Shown: one piece after another, positions 6,577-14,047 of the stretch
Position numbering within the stretch: position 1 is the first letter of the stretch
Layout of the letters: every line of letters begins with the position of its first letter
Source: Phycisphaerae bacterium
Lineage (GTDB): Bacteria; Planctomycetota; Phycisphaerae; Phycisphaerales; UBA1924
Assembly (NCBI GenBank): GCA_030426395.1
Contig: JAUHYE010000025.1
Span: 1-34,591 of the forward strand
Reading direction: 5' to 3'
DNA length: 34,591 nucleotides
Position numbers and translations under genes: made by a program
Notes under the pieces: model-generated
Told to the model about the DNA's origin: nothing
Databases searched by the model: none
What the model saw: only the letters and a program-made list of their open reading frames with translations

Positions 6577-8997
6577 ATGGACCACGCCCACGCCACGGAT
6601 GGCACGAAATCGCCCGATCCTTCCCAATACGACCACGACCCATACGACCCCCGCTCGTTCGACCCCGAGAGCGACCCCCTGCTGGCCGACCTCACCGCCA
6701 ACCAGCGTCGAGCCGTGCTGGCCACCGAGGGGCCCGTGCTGGTGCTGGCGGCGGCGGGTAGCGGGAAGACCCGGGTCATCACCCGGCGCATCGGGCACCT
6801 CGTTCGCTTGGGCGTGCCGCCGTGGTCGATCCTGGCGTTGACCTTCACCAACAAGGCCGCCGCCGAGATGCGCGAGCGCGTGGGGGTGCTGCTGGGGCAC
6901 GAGGGGGCCGACTCACGCCGCACGCGGGGGCTGACGGTCGCGACGTTCCACAGCCTGTGCGCCCGCCTGCTGCGGCGCTACGCCGACGACGAGGCGCTGC
7001 CGCACCTCAAGCCCGACTTCACCATCTACGACACCAGCGACCAGGTGGCCCTCATGAAGCGGACCATCAAGGACCTGGGGATGGACAGCAGCAACTGGGC
7101 CCCGCGCAGCGTGCTCAACGCCATCAGCGGGGCCAAGAACGAGCTGCGGGACGCCGACGCGTATGCGGCGGGCGCGATGGACTTCTACACCAAGCAGGTC
7201 GCGCGCATCTACGGGGCCTACCAGCAGGCGATGCGCTCGGCGGGCGCGGTGGACTTCGATGACCTCCTGCTCTTGACGGCGAAGCTCCTGCGCAAGAGCG
7301 ACACGGCCCGGGCCGAGCTCCGCGAACGCTGGCAGTACCTGCTCATCGACGAATACCAGGATACGAACCGCGCCCAGTTCGAGATCGCCGCGCTGCTCGC
7401 GGGCGAGGCCGGCAAGGACGGTCGCGGCGAGGCGGGCCCCAACTTCTGCGTCGTGGGCGACCCCGACCAGTCCATCTACGGCTGGCGCGGGGCCGACATC
7501 AGCAACATCCTCGAGTTCGAGCAGCAGTACCCGGCCTGCGAGGTGATCCCCCTTGGCGAGAACTTCCGCAGCACCGCTCCGATCCTCAAGGCCGCCGACA
7601 CGCTGATCACGAAAAACAAACGCCGCAAGCACAAGGACCTATTCACCAGCAGCAGCGGCGGCGAGCCAGTGGAGGCCGTGCTGTGCCAGGACGAGCGGCA
7701 CGAGGCGGAATTGGTCGCCGACTGGCTGAAGGCAAGGGCCGAGGACGGCCTCGAGTGGCGCGACATGGCGGTGTTCTATCGCACGAACGCCCTGAGCCGC
7801 GTCATCGAGGACGCCATGCGCTCGCACGCGGTGCCCTACCGCATCGCCCGCGGCACCGCCTTCTATGACAGAGAAGAAATCAAGAATACGATCGCCTACC
7901 TGCGCGTCGTGGCGAACCCGGCCGACAACATCTCGCTGCTCCGCATCGTCAACACACCCACGCGCGGCATCGGCAAGACCAGCCTGAACAAGCTCGACGC
8001 CGCGGCGAACATGGCGGGCGTGCCACTGTTCGATTTGCTCCGCGAATCCGAGCGACACGCCGAGGTATCCAGCCGCTCGGGCAACTCCTGCAAGGAGTTC
8101 GTGCAGATGGTCGAGGGCTGGACCGGCCACGGCAGCTTCATGGGCGCCGAGGTCAGCGCGACGCTGGCCGACCTCGTCGCGAGGGTCATCGACGATAGTG
8201 GGCTGCGTTCGATGTACCAGAGCCGTGCCAAGAGTGGCGGCGAGGAAGACGAGAGCCGGCTGGACAACCTCGACCAGCTCATCACCGGCGCCGCAGAGTT
8301 CGAGCGCGAGTACGACCCCGCGGGCGACCCCTTCGCCTTCACCGATGCCGAGAGCGCGAGCCAGGGCAACGACGCCGAAGCGCCGCCGCTGCTGGCGATG
8401 CTCCGCGCGTGGCTCGAGACGGTTGCACTGGTCAGCGACCAGGACGCCGTCGACGCGGCGGGCGGCGCGGTGACGCTCATGACACTGCACGCCAGCAAGG
8501 GCCTCGAGTTCCCCGCCGTCGCGATGATCGGCCTCGAAGAGGGAACCCTGCCGCACAGCCGGGCCCGCGAGAGCGAGGCCGAGCTCGAAGAAGAACGCCG
8601 CCTCGCGTTCGTCGGCATCACGCGGGCCATGAAGCGGCTGCTCATCACCAGCGCCCGTGTCCGCGCCGTCCGCGGCGTGCCCGAACGCACGATCCCCAGC
8701 CGATTCCTCAGCGAGATCGGCGATCAGGACGCCAGCCACGTGAGTTTCAGCGATCGCTCGGACGACTTCAGCGATTTCGGAGGTGGAGGCGGCGCCGACT
8801 TCGACCCCTGGGGCGACGACGACGAGCCCAAGACGGCGGCCCTCAGGGTCGGCTCACGCGTGCGCCACCCCCAGTTCGGCGTGGGCAAGGTGCTGAGTTG
8901 CGGCACGGGCCCCGGCGCGCGGGCGCGCGTGGAGTTCACGGGGATCGGGGTGAAGACGCTGATCCTGGAGTATGCGCGATTGACGCGGGTGGATTAG
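6577..8997 (+). CDS. pcrA: ATP-dependent DNA helicase PcrA/UvrD (SF1A)
   Basis: 806 aa. A variable acidic N-terminus of about 35 residues is followed by all SF1A motifs: Q motif LTANQRRAVL (39-48), Walker A AAAGSGKT (58-65), motif Ia TFTNKAAAEMRERV, motif II LLIDEYQDTNRAQF (about 255), motif III VVGDPDQSIYGWRGADI, LGENFRS, motif V MTLHASKGLEFPAV and motif VI EERRLAFVGITRAMKRL. The C-terminus (GSRVRHPQFGVGKVLS...) is the Tudor-like domain by which PcrA/UvrD contacts RNA polymerase. The enzyme unwinds DNA 3' to 5' in nucleotide excision repair, mismatch repair and replication-transcription conflict. uvrA lies further along in the same window (28462-31554). Start chosen at 6577 next to a -10-like hexamer. 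Confidence 0.96.
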   Translation: MDHAHATDGTKSPDPSQYDHDPYDPRSFDPESDPLLADLTANQRRAVLATEGPVLVLAAAGSGKTRVITRRIGHLVRLGVPPWSILALTFTNKAAAEMRERVGVLLGHEGADSRRTRGLTVATFHSLCARLLRRYADDEALPHLKPDFTIYDTSDQVALMKRTIKDLGMDSSNWAPRSVLNAISGAKNELRDADAYAAGAMDFYTKQVARIYGAYQQAMRSAGAVDFDDLLLLTAKLLRKSDTARAELRERWQYLLIDEYQDTNRAQFEIAALLAGEAGKDGRGEAGPNFCVVGDPDQSIYGWRGADISNILEFEQQYPACEVIPLGENFRSTAPILKAADTLITKNKRRKHKDLFTSSSGGEPVEAVLCQDERHEAELVADWLKARAEDGLEWRDMAVFYRTNALSRVIEDAMRSHAVPYRIARGTAFYDREEIKNTIAYLRVVANPADNISLLRIVNTPTRGIGKTSLNKLDAAANMAGVPLFDLLRESERHAEVSSRSGNSCKEFVQMVEGWTGHGSFMGAEVSATLADLVARVIDDSGLRSMYQSRAKSGGEEDESRLDNLDQLITGAAEFEREYDPAGDPFAFTDAESASQGNDAEAPPLLAMLRAWLETVALVSDQDAVDAAGGAVTLMTLHASKGLEFPAVAMIGLEEGTLPHSRARESEAELEEERRLAFVGITRAMKRLLITSARVRAVRGVPERTIPSRFLSEIGDQDASHVSFSDRSDDFSDFGGGGGADFDPWGDDDEPKTAALRVGSRVRHPQFGVGKVLSCGTGPGARARVEFTGIGVKTLILEYARLTRVD

Positions 8998-9000
8998 ACC

Positions 9001-9264
9001 ATGACCAGCTACGCATGTCCGTGTTGTGGCTGCTTGACGTACAGCGAGCCGCCCGATGGCGGCTATGAGATATGCCCGGTGTGTTTCTGGGAGGATGATC
9101 CCATTCAGTTCGCCGATCCTTCATTTGAAGGTGGGGCGAATCGCCCTTCGCTGAATCAGGCACGTGAATACTACAAGCAGATTGGCGCCTGTGACCCTCG
9201 CGACAAGGAGTATGTGCGCCCGTCAACCAAAGACGAACTGCCGTCGTCGAGCCGGAATGACTAA
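9001..9264 (+). CDS. CPCC family cysteine-rich protein
   Basis: 87 aa. It opens YACPCCGCLTY (Cys6, Cys8, Cys9, Cys11) and continues with ICPVCFWEDDP (Cys25, Cys28), the signature of the small CPCC family, probably a zinc-ribbon-like domain. The segment GGANRPSLNQAREYY is also typical of the family. Cellular role unknown. It starts 3 bp after the pcrA stop, so it is probably co-transcribed with the helicase. Its base composition is clearly less GC-rich than pcrA, suggesting a more recent arrival. Confidence 0.85.
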   Translation: MTSYACPCCGCLTYSEPPDGGYEICPVCFWEDDPIQFADPSFEGGANRPSLNQAREYYKQIGACDPRDKEYVRPSTKDELPSSSRND

Positions 9265-9273
9265 CAGGGAACC

Positions 9274-10284
9274 TTAGACCATCGCCCGCAGCGTACTCGG
9301 GCTCTCCGCCTGCCCCGTCCTCGCACTCAGCAACACAGCCGCCGCCATCGGGCCCAGGTGCTGGGTGTCCAGCGGCGGCGTCGCGCGGCCGTCGAGCAAG
9401 GGTGACAGGAACGCGACCAACGCGTCGATGGCGGCGCGGTCATGATCGTTTGTTTGGGAGCGCGCCCGGCGTTCGGTGCTGTCGATGATCTTGCCCGCGG
9501 GGTCGATCCAGCGGTGGCCGTCGTCGCCCAGTTCGAGGCGGCCGGCCTCGCCCAGCAGCGTGGCCCGGCGTTGCCAGCCGCCCGCGCGGTCGCTGAGCAT
9601 GATGGCCGCCGACGAGCCATTGTCGAAGCGGGCGTGGGCGGTCAGGTCGCCGGTGAGCGAGCCCAGCGACAGGTTCGCCGTCGGCTTGCTTGGTCCATTC
9701 AGGGATGCTTCCACGCGCTCGGCCTCGCCCAGCATGCCAACCAGGAGGTCCAATGCATCGACGAGCAACGCGCCCGTGGCGCCCTGGCCGGCCATCGTCG
9801 GGTCTCGAAAGCCCGCGAACAGCGCGCTGCGGACCTCGCCGAACGCGACCAGCGTCTCCTGCGCCTCCTGCACGGCCGGGCTGTGGCGCAGCAAGGGCCC
9901 GAAGCGCACCGCCTCGGTCGGCACACGGCCTTGCATCGGCGTGTGCCACGGCTCGGCCGCGTCGCTGGGCGGCATCGGCAGTGGCGAGAGCGTCGCGATG
10001 CGCCGCCCCTCGGCGGCCGCGCGTGCGACGGCCTGCGGCAGCGCCTCGCCGTAGCCCTCGCACGCGGTCGCGAGGATCACGGCCTTCGCGTCGGTGTTCA
10101 AGAGGTCGAGCAGGTCGCCGGCGAATGTCGCGCCGAGTTCGTCGGCCAGCGTCGTGCCGTGGGCGCGCACGGGCGAGGCGGCGGCGACGATCGACGCGCC
10201 GAGCTCGGTCGCGAGCGCACGCAGCAGCGGCGCTTGCTCGGGCGTGGCCCAAATAGCCAGAGAGTTGGCGAGGGTGGCGTCCAA
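9274..10284 (-). CDS. Gfo/Idh/MocA-like oxidoreductase, degenerate N-terminus
   Basis: Proposed start is TTG at 10284, with GGAG nine bases upstream; no ATG or GTG fits before the divergent rnpB gene. This gives 336 aa. The N-terminal half looks like a Rossmann fold (AIWATPEQAPLLRALATELGAS, then DLLDLLNTDAKAVILATA, then EGRRIATLSPLPMP), matching the Gfo/Idh/MocA layout where a parental-sugar 'camp' residue and Pro follow. The C-terminal half has GATGALLVDALDLLVGMLGE and ATLLGEAGRLEL, the family's beta-sheet domain. The usual glycine-rich NAD(P)-binding loop near the start is missing, so cofactor binding is doubtful; it may be an inactive or specialised relative. It runs convergent to the CPCC gene, with 9 bp between stops. 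Confidence 0.7.
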   Translation of the reverse strand: MDATLANSLAIWATPEQAPLLRALATELGASIVAAASPVRAHGTTLADELGATFAGDLLDLLNTDAKAVILATACEGYGEALPQAVARAAAEGRRIATLSPLPMPPSDAAEPWHTPMQGRVPTEAVRFGPLLRHSPAVQEAQETLVAFGEVRSALFAGFRDPTMAGQGATGALLVDALDLLVGMLGEAERVEASLNGPSKPTANLSLGSLTGDLTAHARFDNGSSAAIMLSDRAGGWQRRATLLGEAGRLELGDDGHRWIDPAGKIIDSTERRARSQTNDHDRAAIDALVAFLSPLLDGRATPPLDTQHLGPMAAAVLLSARTGQAESPSTLRAMV

Positions 10285-10308
10285 AGTCGGGTGCTCCGGC
10301 GGTGCGCG

Positions 10309-10314
10309 TATAGT
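10309..10314 (+). promoter_or_regulatory. -10 element TATAGT of rnpB
   Basis: TATAGT lies 14 bp before the first paired base of RNase P RNA, a close match to the sigma-70 -10 consensus at the right distance. No obvious -35 TTGACA is seen 17 bp upstream. The divergent TTG-started gene begins only 25 bp away, so the two transcription units share a very small control region. Confidence 0.55.
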
Positions 10315-10328
10315 AGGGGGTACGAGTG

Positions 10329-10806
10329 GTGCGGCCGGACGGTCGCGGGCGCGTAGAGCAATCTTCGCACTCGAGGAAAGTCCGAGCACGGCAGGGCAAC
10401 GGTGGTGGGTAACGCCCACCCGTCGGAACTCGACCCCCACGGGTTCGCTCTTGGGGGATTCAGGTCGCGAGCCGGCGAGGGACAGTGCCACAGAAAACAC
10501 ACCGCCGATGGCCCGTGCTTGCACGGGATCAGGTAAGGTTGAAATGGTGCGGTAAGAGCGCACCGCCCGAGTGGCGACACCCGGGGCACGGCAAACCCCA
10601 CCGCGTGCAAGGTCACGCAGCCGTCGCGATGGTGCGCACGAGAGTGAACGCCATCGACGCCCGGCCCGGGCGGCAGGCGGCGGGTAGACCGCTGAGGCGC
10701 AAGCCTCGATCACGCCGGCAACGGCGTGGCCAGAGAAATGGCCGTCATCTGCCTTGGAGGGCCGTTCGCGCCAGGGCAGAGACAGAACTCGGCTTACAGG
10801 CCGCAC
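10329..10806 (+). ncRNA. rnpB: RNase P RNA, bacterial class A
   Basis: About 478 nt. The ends pair perfectly: GTGCGGCC at 10329-10336 with GGCCGCAC at 10799-10806 (helix P1). Conserved core blocks appear in order: GAGGAAAGTCCG (10373-10384), GGTAACGCC-like and GTGCCACAGAAAAC segments, GGTAAGGTTGAAATGGTGCG, GTAAGAGCGCACCG, GGTAGACCGCTG, CCAGAGAAATGGCCGTC and AGACAGAACTCGGCTTACAG near the 3' end. This RNA is the catalytic part of RNase P, which matures tRNA 5' ends. It is somewhat longer than the typical 350-420 nt, with the extra length in GC-rich helices. The 3' end and terminator are duplicated 822 bp downstream. Confidence 0.96.
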
Positions 10807-10849
10807 GCGACCACATGACGGCCCCGGGGGAGACCTCGGGGCCGTCGCC
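10799..10849 (+). repeat. rnpB-tail direct repeat, copy A
   Basis: 51 bp covering the last 8 nt of rnpB, a 10-nt linker and the terminator hairpin. It matches 11621-11671 at 50 of 51 positions; the only difference is C at 10824 versus G at 11646. Confidence 0.93.
10817..10846 (+). terminator. rnpB: rnpB terminator hairpin
   Basis: GACGGCCCCG (10817-10826) pairs perfectly with CGGGGCCGTC (10837-10846) around a 10-nt loop, 10 nt after the mature RNA end. There is no T-run behind it. The position and strength support a terminator or processing stop. Confidence 0.65.
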
Positions 10850-10875
10850 ATTCGCATCCCGTACTCTTCGTGGCG

Positions 10876-11568
10876 ATGAGCGATTGCCCGTTCAGCATGT
10901 TGCAGGACCTCTACTCAAAGACCCTCCATCTCGGCAGGTTCGCCGGTCTCGAATCGCCGCACCCGTCATCCATCGGCGACCTCCACTTCCCGACCGACGA
11001 GTTCCGCGCGAGCGTCACCCGGTATCTCGCCGGCGACGTGCACGAGCTCGACGTGCCTGTCGCCTTGCACTTGCGAAACATCGCGAGTGCCGACGATCTT
11101 TCAGCGAAGAAGAAGCGCACCGCCAAGCAAGCCGACGTGCGTCACTTCTGCGCTTCGGTCCTGCTGACGCACTTCTCCTGCTTCGACGGCGGCGGCTTCG
11201 GCCACAACGAGATGCCGCTGGTCATCGCGACCGCCGTGGTCGGCGGCCTGCCCGACTGGGCCGAGCCCAGCGCCGCGTTCCTGACCGCCCTGCTCGATGG
11301 GCGTTGGGAGCAGGGGCTGGACGACACCGGCTTCTTCATCGAGCTCGCCCTGGCGTGCATGGGCGGCGCCTCGACCCGGAGCGAGGCCGTGCTCTCCCCG
11401 GCGTCGATGGACGAGGCCGTCGAGTCGAACATCGACGGGCACGTGCCGCTGCTCGCCGCCGGGCTCCTGGCCAGGATCGACGGATTGGCCAACGCCCCAC
11501 CCCCGGCCGCCCGCCGCTGCCTCGCGGCGCTCGCCAAGGGGAGTGCTCCGGACAGCCACGACGGTTGA
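10876..11568 (+). CDS. hypothetical protein, 230 aa
   Basis: ATG at 10876 (MSDCPFSMLQ); a GTG two codons earlier is possible. A TACTCT hexamer at 10862-10867 is placed as for a leaderless start. No signal peptide or membrane segment. The protein appears mostly alpha-helical, with a basic patch (SAKKKRTAKQ), a central FDGGGFGHNEMPLVIATAVVG and a Cys-containing helix ELALACMGG. I do not recognise the family. It sits exactly between the two copies of the rnpB tail, which suggests it entered as a unit. Codon usage is GC-rich like the chromosome, so any insertion is not obviously recent. Confidence 0.68.
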   Translation: MSDCPFSMLQDLYSKTLHLGRFAGLESPHPSSIGDLHFPTDEFRASVTRYLAGDVHELDVPVALHLRNIASADDLSAKKKRTAKQADVRHFCASVLLTHFSCFDGGGFGHNEMPLVIATAVVGGLPDWAEPSAAFLTALLDGRWEQGLDDTGFFIELALACMGGASTRSEAVLSPASMDEAVESNIDGHVPLLAAGLLARIDGLANAPPPAARRCLAALAKGSAPDSHDG

Positions 11569-11588
11569 TCGCCGGCATCCGAACGACC

Positions 11589-11626
11589 GGGCCTCCGATC
11601 CGCCCTCGCCCACCCCCACGGGCCGC
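11589..11626 (+). repeat. 38-bp intergenic repeat R, copy 1
   Basis: Matches 12248-12285 at 35 of 38 positions. It starts GGGCCTCCGATCCGCC and ends ACGGGCCGC. Its last 6 bases coincide with the start of the second rnpB-tail copy, so the two repeats are fused here. Confidence 0.85.
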
Positions 11627-11671
11627 ACGCGACCACATGACGGCCGCGGGGGAGACCTCGGGGCCGTCGCC
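11621..11671 (+). repeat. rnpB-tail direct repeat, copy B
   Basis: 51 bp, one mismatch to 10799-10849. It carries the 3' strand of rnpB helix P1, the linker and the hairpin, but none of the RNase P core. Stem GACGGCCGCG (11639-11648) against CGGGGCCGTC (11659-11668) now has one G-G mismatch; unlike copy A it is followed by CCTTTT, so it can act as terminator for the gene at 10876-11568. Confidence 0.93.
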
Positions 11672-11774
11672 TTTTCATAGAATTGGTTAGATCGCGATAT
11701 GGTCGGTCAAACCGGCTGTGAGCGTCGGTCCTTTGCGTAGATGAGTCGGTGATGTTCGAGAAGGCGGAGTGTCC

Positions 11775-12173
11775 ATGGACCACTGGGTGCAGTACCACAA
11801 CGTTGAAAAGATGGGCGGGTGGCCAACGTTGCCATTCCGCGTCCTGACGAACAAGCCCGCGAACACGGACCTGATCGGAGCGCGAGTATGGCTGATTCTG
11901 GGCGAAGGCTCCGGGCAGAAGAGATTTATGTTGCACAGCACGTTCCTCATCGACAGCGTTCGAGACTCCGACGAACGTGGATTTCATGCTGAAGTTCGGG
12001 GTTCATCGGGCACGCTCTTCGAGCCGGCTCCCGACATCGAGAGCACATACTGGTGGCAAGAACTCGAAAGATGCACCGGCAATTTCGCGTTCGGCTTTAC
12101 GAATGTCACTGGCAAGAACGGTCTTGTCGGCGGTCTGAGAGAACTTGGCCGATCGCTCGGTGCGGAGTGCTGA
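11775..12173 (+). CDS. hypothetical protein, 132 aa
   Basis: ATG at 11775 with GGAG five bases upstream; a GTG two codons earlier is less well placed. The protein begins MDHWVQYHNVEKMGGWP and contains FRVLTNKPANTD, ARVWLILGEG, a Phe/Met-rich strand (KRFMLHSTFLID) and YWWQELERC. The alternation of short strands and many aromatic residues looks like a small beta-rich domain, vaguely like PUA/EVE-type folds, but I cannot assign it. It is noticeably less GC-rich than surrounding genes and is bracketed by the two copies of repeat R, so horizontal acquisition is plausible. Confidence 0.68.
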   Translation: MDHWVQYHNVEKMGGWPTLPFRVLTNKPANTDLIGARVWLILGEGSGQKRFMLHSTFLIDSVRDSDERGFHAEVRGSSGTLFEPAPDIESTYWWQELERCTGNFAFGFTNVTGKNGLVGGLRELGRSLGAEC

Positions 12174-12247
12174 CCGGAACCGCTCGATGGGTGGTCGATC
12201 CGCTCACTGGTTCCCTGCCACAATTGGGGTGATAGGTTCGCCAGGTC
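12174..12247. other. intergenic stretch before repeat R copy 2
   Basis: No gene or clear signal. It is relatively AT-rich around 12227-12240. Confidence 0.3.
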
Positions 12248-12285
12248 GGGCCTCCGATCCGCCTTCGCCCGCCACCACGGGCCGC
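12248..12285 (+). repeat. 38-bp intergenic repeat R, copy 2
   Basis: 35 of 38 positions match 11589-11626. Its last seven bases (GGGCCGC) are also the start of the first unit of 21-bp array 2. Confidence 0.85.
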
Positions 12286-12488
12286 CCGCCCACCCCGCCG
12301 GGGCGAACGCCCGCCCGAACGGGCCGCTCGCCCCGTCCAATGGACCGCGTGCCCCGCTCGACGGGACGCGTGCCCCGTTGAACGGGACACGCGGTCGCAT
12401 GCCCGGGGCGTTCGCCCGGGCGGGGTTGGCGGGGGAAACCAGCACGGGGCACGCGGTCCGGCCGTCTGGGCGGGGGCGTGTGCGGGGC
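12279..12488. repeat. 21-bp periodic degenerate tandem array 2 (6 clear, up to 10 units)
   Basis: Unit starts fall at 12279, 12300, 12321, 12342, 12363, 12384, 12405, 12426, 12447 and 12468, all 21 bp apart. Most units begin GGG and have CCC or CCCC centred about 10 bp later, forming imperfect dyads such as GGGCGAACGCCC (12301-12312), GGGCGTTCGCCC (12406-12417) and GGGACGCGTGCCC (12363-12375). Units 12300-12383 are the best; later ones decay. The array is open in several frames as a 7-residue repeat but looks non-coding. It ends about 40 bp before the kmo -10-like hexamer. Confidence 0.82.
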
Positions 12489-12526
12489 TTCCAGGCTCTC
12501 AGGGCGGGTTCGAGACGGCCAATCCC

Positions 12527-12532
12527 TACCAT
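12527..12532 (+). promoter_or_regulatory. -10-like TACCAT, leaderless start for kmo
   Basis: TACCAT ends 6 nt before the ATG at 12539. No ribosome-binding site lies between them. Same arrangement as at 5952, 6566 and 22582. Confidence 0.4.
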
Positions 12533-12538
12533 CGGCCG

Positions 12539-14011
12539 ATGAACGCGACCCCGAATCCCGCCCCCATCCTCCTCGTCGGCGCCGGCCTGGCCGGCTCGCT
12601 GCTGGCCGTCCTGCTCGCCAAACAGGGCTTCCCGGTCGTCGTGGCCGAGCGGCGGGGCGATCCGAGGGCCAGGGGGTACGTCGGCGGCCGGTCGATCAAT
12701 CTGGCCCTGTCCGTCCGGGGCATCACGGCGCTCAAGGACGCCGGCATCGCCGACCAGGTGCTGGCCGACGCGTTGCCCATGCCCGGCCGCATCATGCACC
12801 CCGAGAGCCTGACCGACGCGACGGGCGAGGGCACCGTCTTCCAGCCCTACAGCCAGGACCCGGCCGACGCGATCCTGAGCGTCTCGCGCGGCGGGCTGAA
12901 TATTGCTTTATTAGATGCAGCGGAGCGGACGCCCGGCGTCAAATTGCTGTTCGATCATCGCTGCACGGGCGTCGACCTCGACAACGCCAGGGCCACGTTC
13001 GACACACCAAACGGCAACGTGGAATTACAAGGCCGCGTCCTCATTGGCGCCGACGGCGCCTTCAGCGCCGTGCGGCACGCGATGCAGATGACCGACCGCT
13101 TCGACTATTCGCAGCACTACCTCGACGCGGGCTACAAGGAGCTGCACATCCCCGCGCCGGACGATCTGCCCGATCTGCCCAATGGTGTTGCCGAGAAGTA
13201 CAATGGCTACGCGATGGATCCCAGGGGCCTGCACATCTGGGCCGGCCGCGGCGGCGGCGCATCCATGATGATCGCGCTGCCGAACCCGGATAAATCGTTC
13301 ACCTGCACGCTGTTCTGGCCGTTCGCCGATCCCTCCGGGAAGGGGCATGGCTTCCGCGCCGTCGAAGCCCTCGACGACGCGGGCGTGCGGGCGTTCTTCA
13401 ACCGGCACTACCCCGACACGCGCTGGCTCATGCCCACGCTCGAAGAGGACTTCCGCAAGAACCCCACCAGCAGCTTGGTCACCGTGCGCTGCGAGCCTTG
13501 GCGGCGTGGTCGCTCGCTCATTCTGGGCGACGCGGCCCACGCCATCGTCCCCTTCTTCGGCCAGGGCATGAACGCGGCCTTCGAGGATTGCCGCATCCTC
13601 TCGGAGATGATCGAAGAGGCCGGCGGCGACATCGAGCGCGTGATGGACCCCTTCTGGCAGTCGCGCGTCGAGCACGCCAACGCCATCGCCGACATGGCCA
13701 TCGCCAACTTCACCGAGATGCGCGAGAAGGTCGCCGACGCGAGGTTCCTCTACCACAAGAAGGTCGAGCAGGCCATCCATGCGGCCCTTGGGCAAGACAT
13801 GCCCGAGCGGGCCACGCCGCTCTACAACCTCGTGAGCTTCACGAACGTGCCCTACGCCGAGGCGCGCAAACGCGGCCAGCAGCTCGACGCGGCGGTGTCG
13901 GAGGTGGTGGGGCGGGTTCCGTCCGAGTTGTTGCATGAACTGGGCAACGAGCGGTGGCGCGAGCGCGTGGCCGACGAGGCGCGGCGTGTGCTCGGCGGGC
14001 AGATCGCCTGA
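12539..14011 (+). CDS. kmo: kynurenine 3-monooxygenase
   Basis: 490 aa FAD-dependent aromatic hydroxylase. Dinucleotide-binding loop GAGLAG at residues 14-19; family-specific GRSINLALSVRG at 50-61; ADGAFSAVR; second FAD motif GDAAHAIVPFFGQGMNAA from residue 330. The RSINLALS block and the tail (TPLYNLVSFTNVPYAEA) separate KMO from other hydroxylases. It converts L-kynurenine to 3-hydroxykynurenine with NADPH and O2, on the tryptophan-to-quinolinate route that can feed NAD synthesis. No other kynurenine-pathway gene is in the window. The gene has two small AT-rich patches with TTA codons (12899-12921, 13023-13028), unusual for its codon use. An array of 21-bp repeats lies upstream. Confidence 0.94.
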   Translation: MNATPNPAPILLVGAGLAGSLLAVLLAKQGFPVVVAERRGDPRARGYVGGRSINLALSVRGITALKDAGIADQVLADALPMPGRIMHPESLTDATGEGTVFQPYSQDPADAILSVSRGGLNIALLDAAERTPGVKLLFDHRCTGVDLDNARATFDTPNGNVELQGRVLIGADGAFSAVRHAMQMTDRFDYSQHYLDAGYKELHIPAPDDLPDLPNGVAEKYNGYAMDPRGLHIWAGRGGGASMMIALPNPDKSFTCTLFWPFADPSGKGHGFRAVEALDDAGVRAFFNRHYPDTRWLMPTLEEDFRKNPTSSLVTVRCEPWRRGRSLILGDAAHAIVPFFGQGMNAAFEDCRILSEMIEEAGGDIERVMDPFWQSRVEHANAIADMAIANFTEMREKVADARFLYHKKVEQAIHAALGQDMPERATPLYNLVSFTNVPYAEARKRGQQLDAAVSEVVGRVPSELLHELGNERWRERVADEARRVLGGQIA

Positions 14012-14047
14012 CGCGTCCGGCTAGCATCACCCCGAAAGGGACCCGCC

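Noticed and set aside
10799-11671. Insertion sequence or prophage remnant between the rnpB-tail repeats
   Set aside because: No transposase, integrase or terminal inverted repeats are present; the enclosed gene has no recognisable mobile-element motif, so only the direct repeats support mobility.
10485-11690. Plus-strand ORF of 401 codons starting inside rnpB
   Set aside because: It crosses the conserved RNase P RNA and the terminator and is out of frame with the better-supported gene at 10876-11568.
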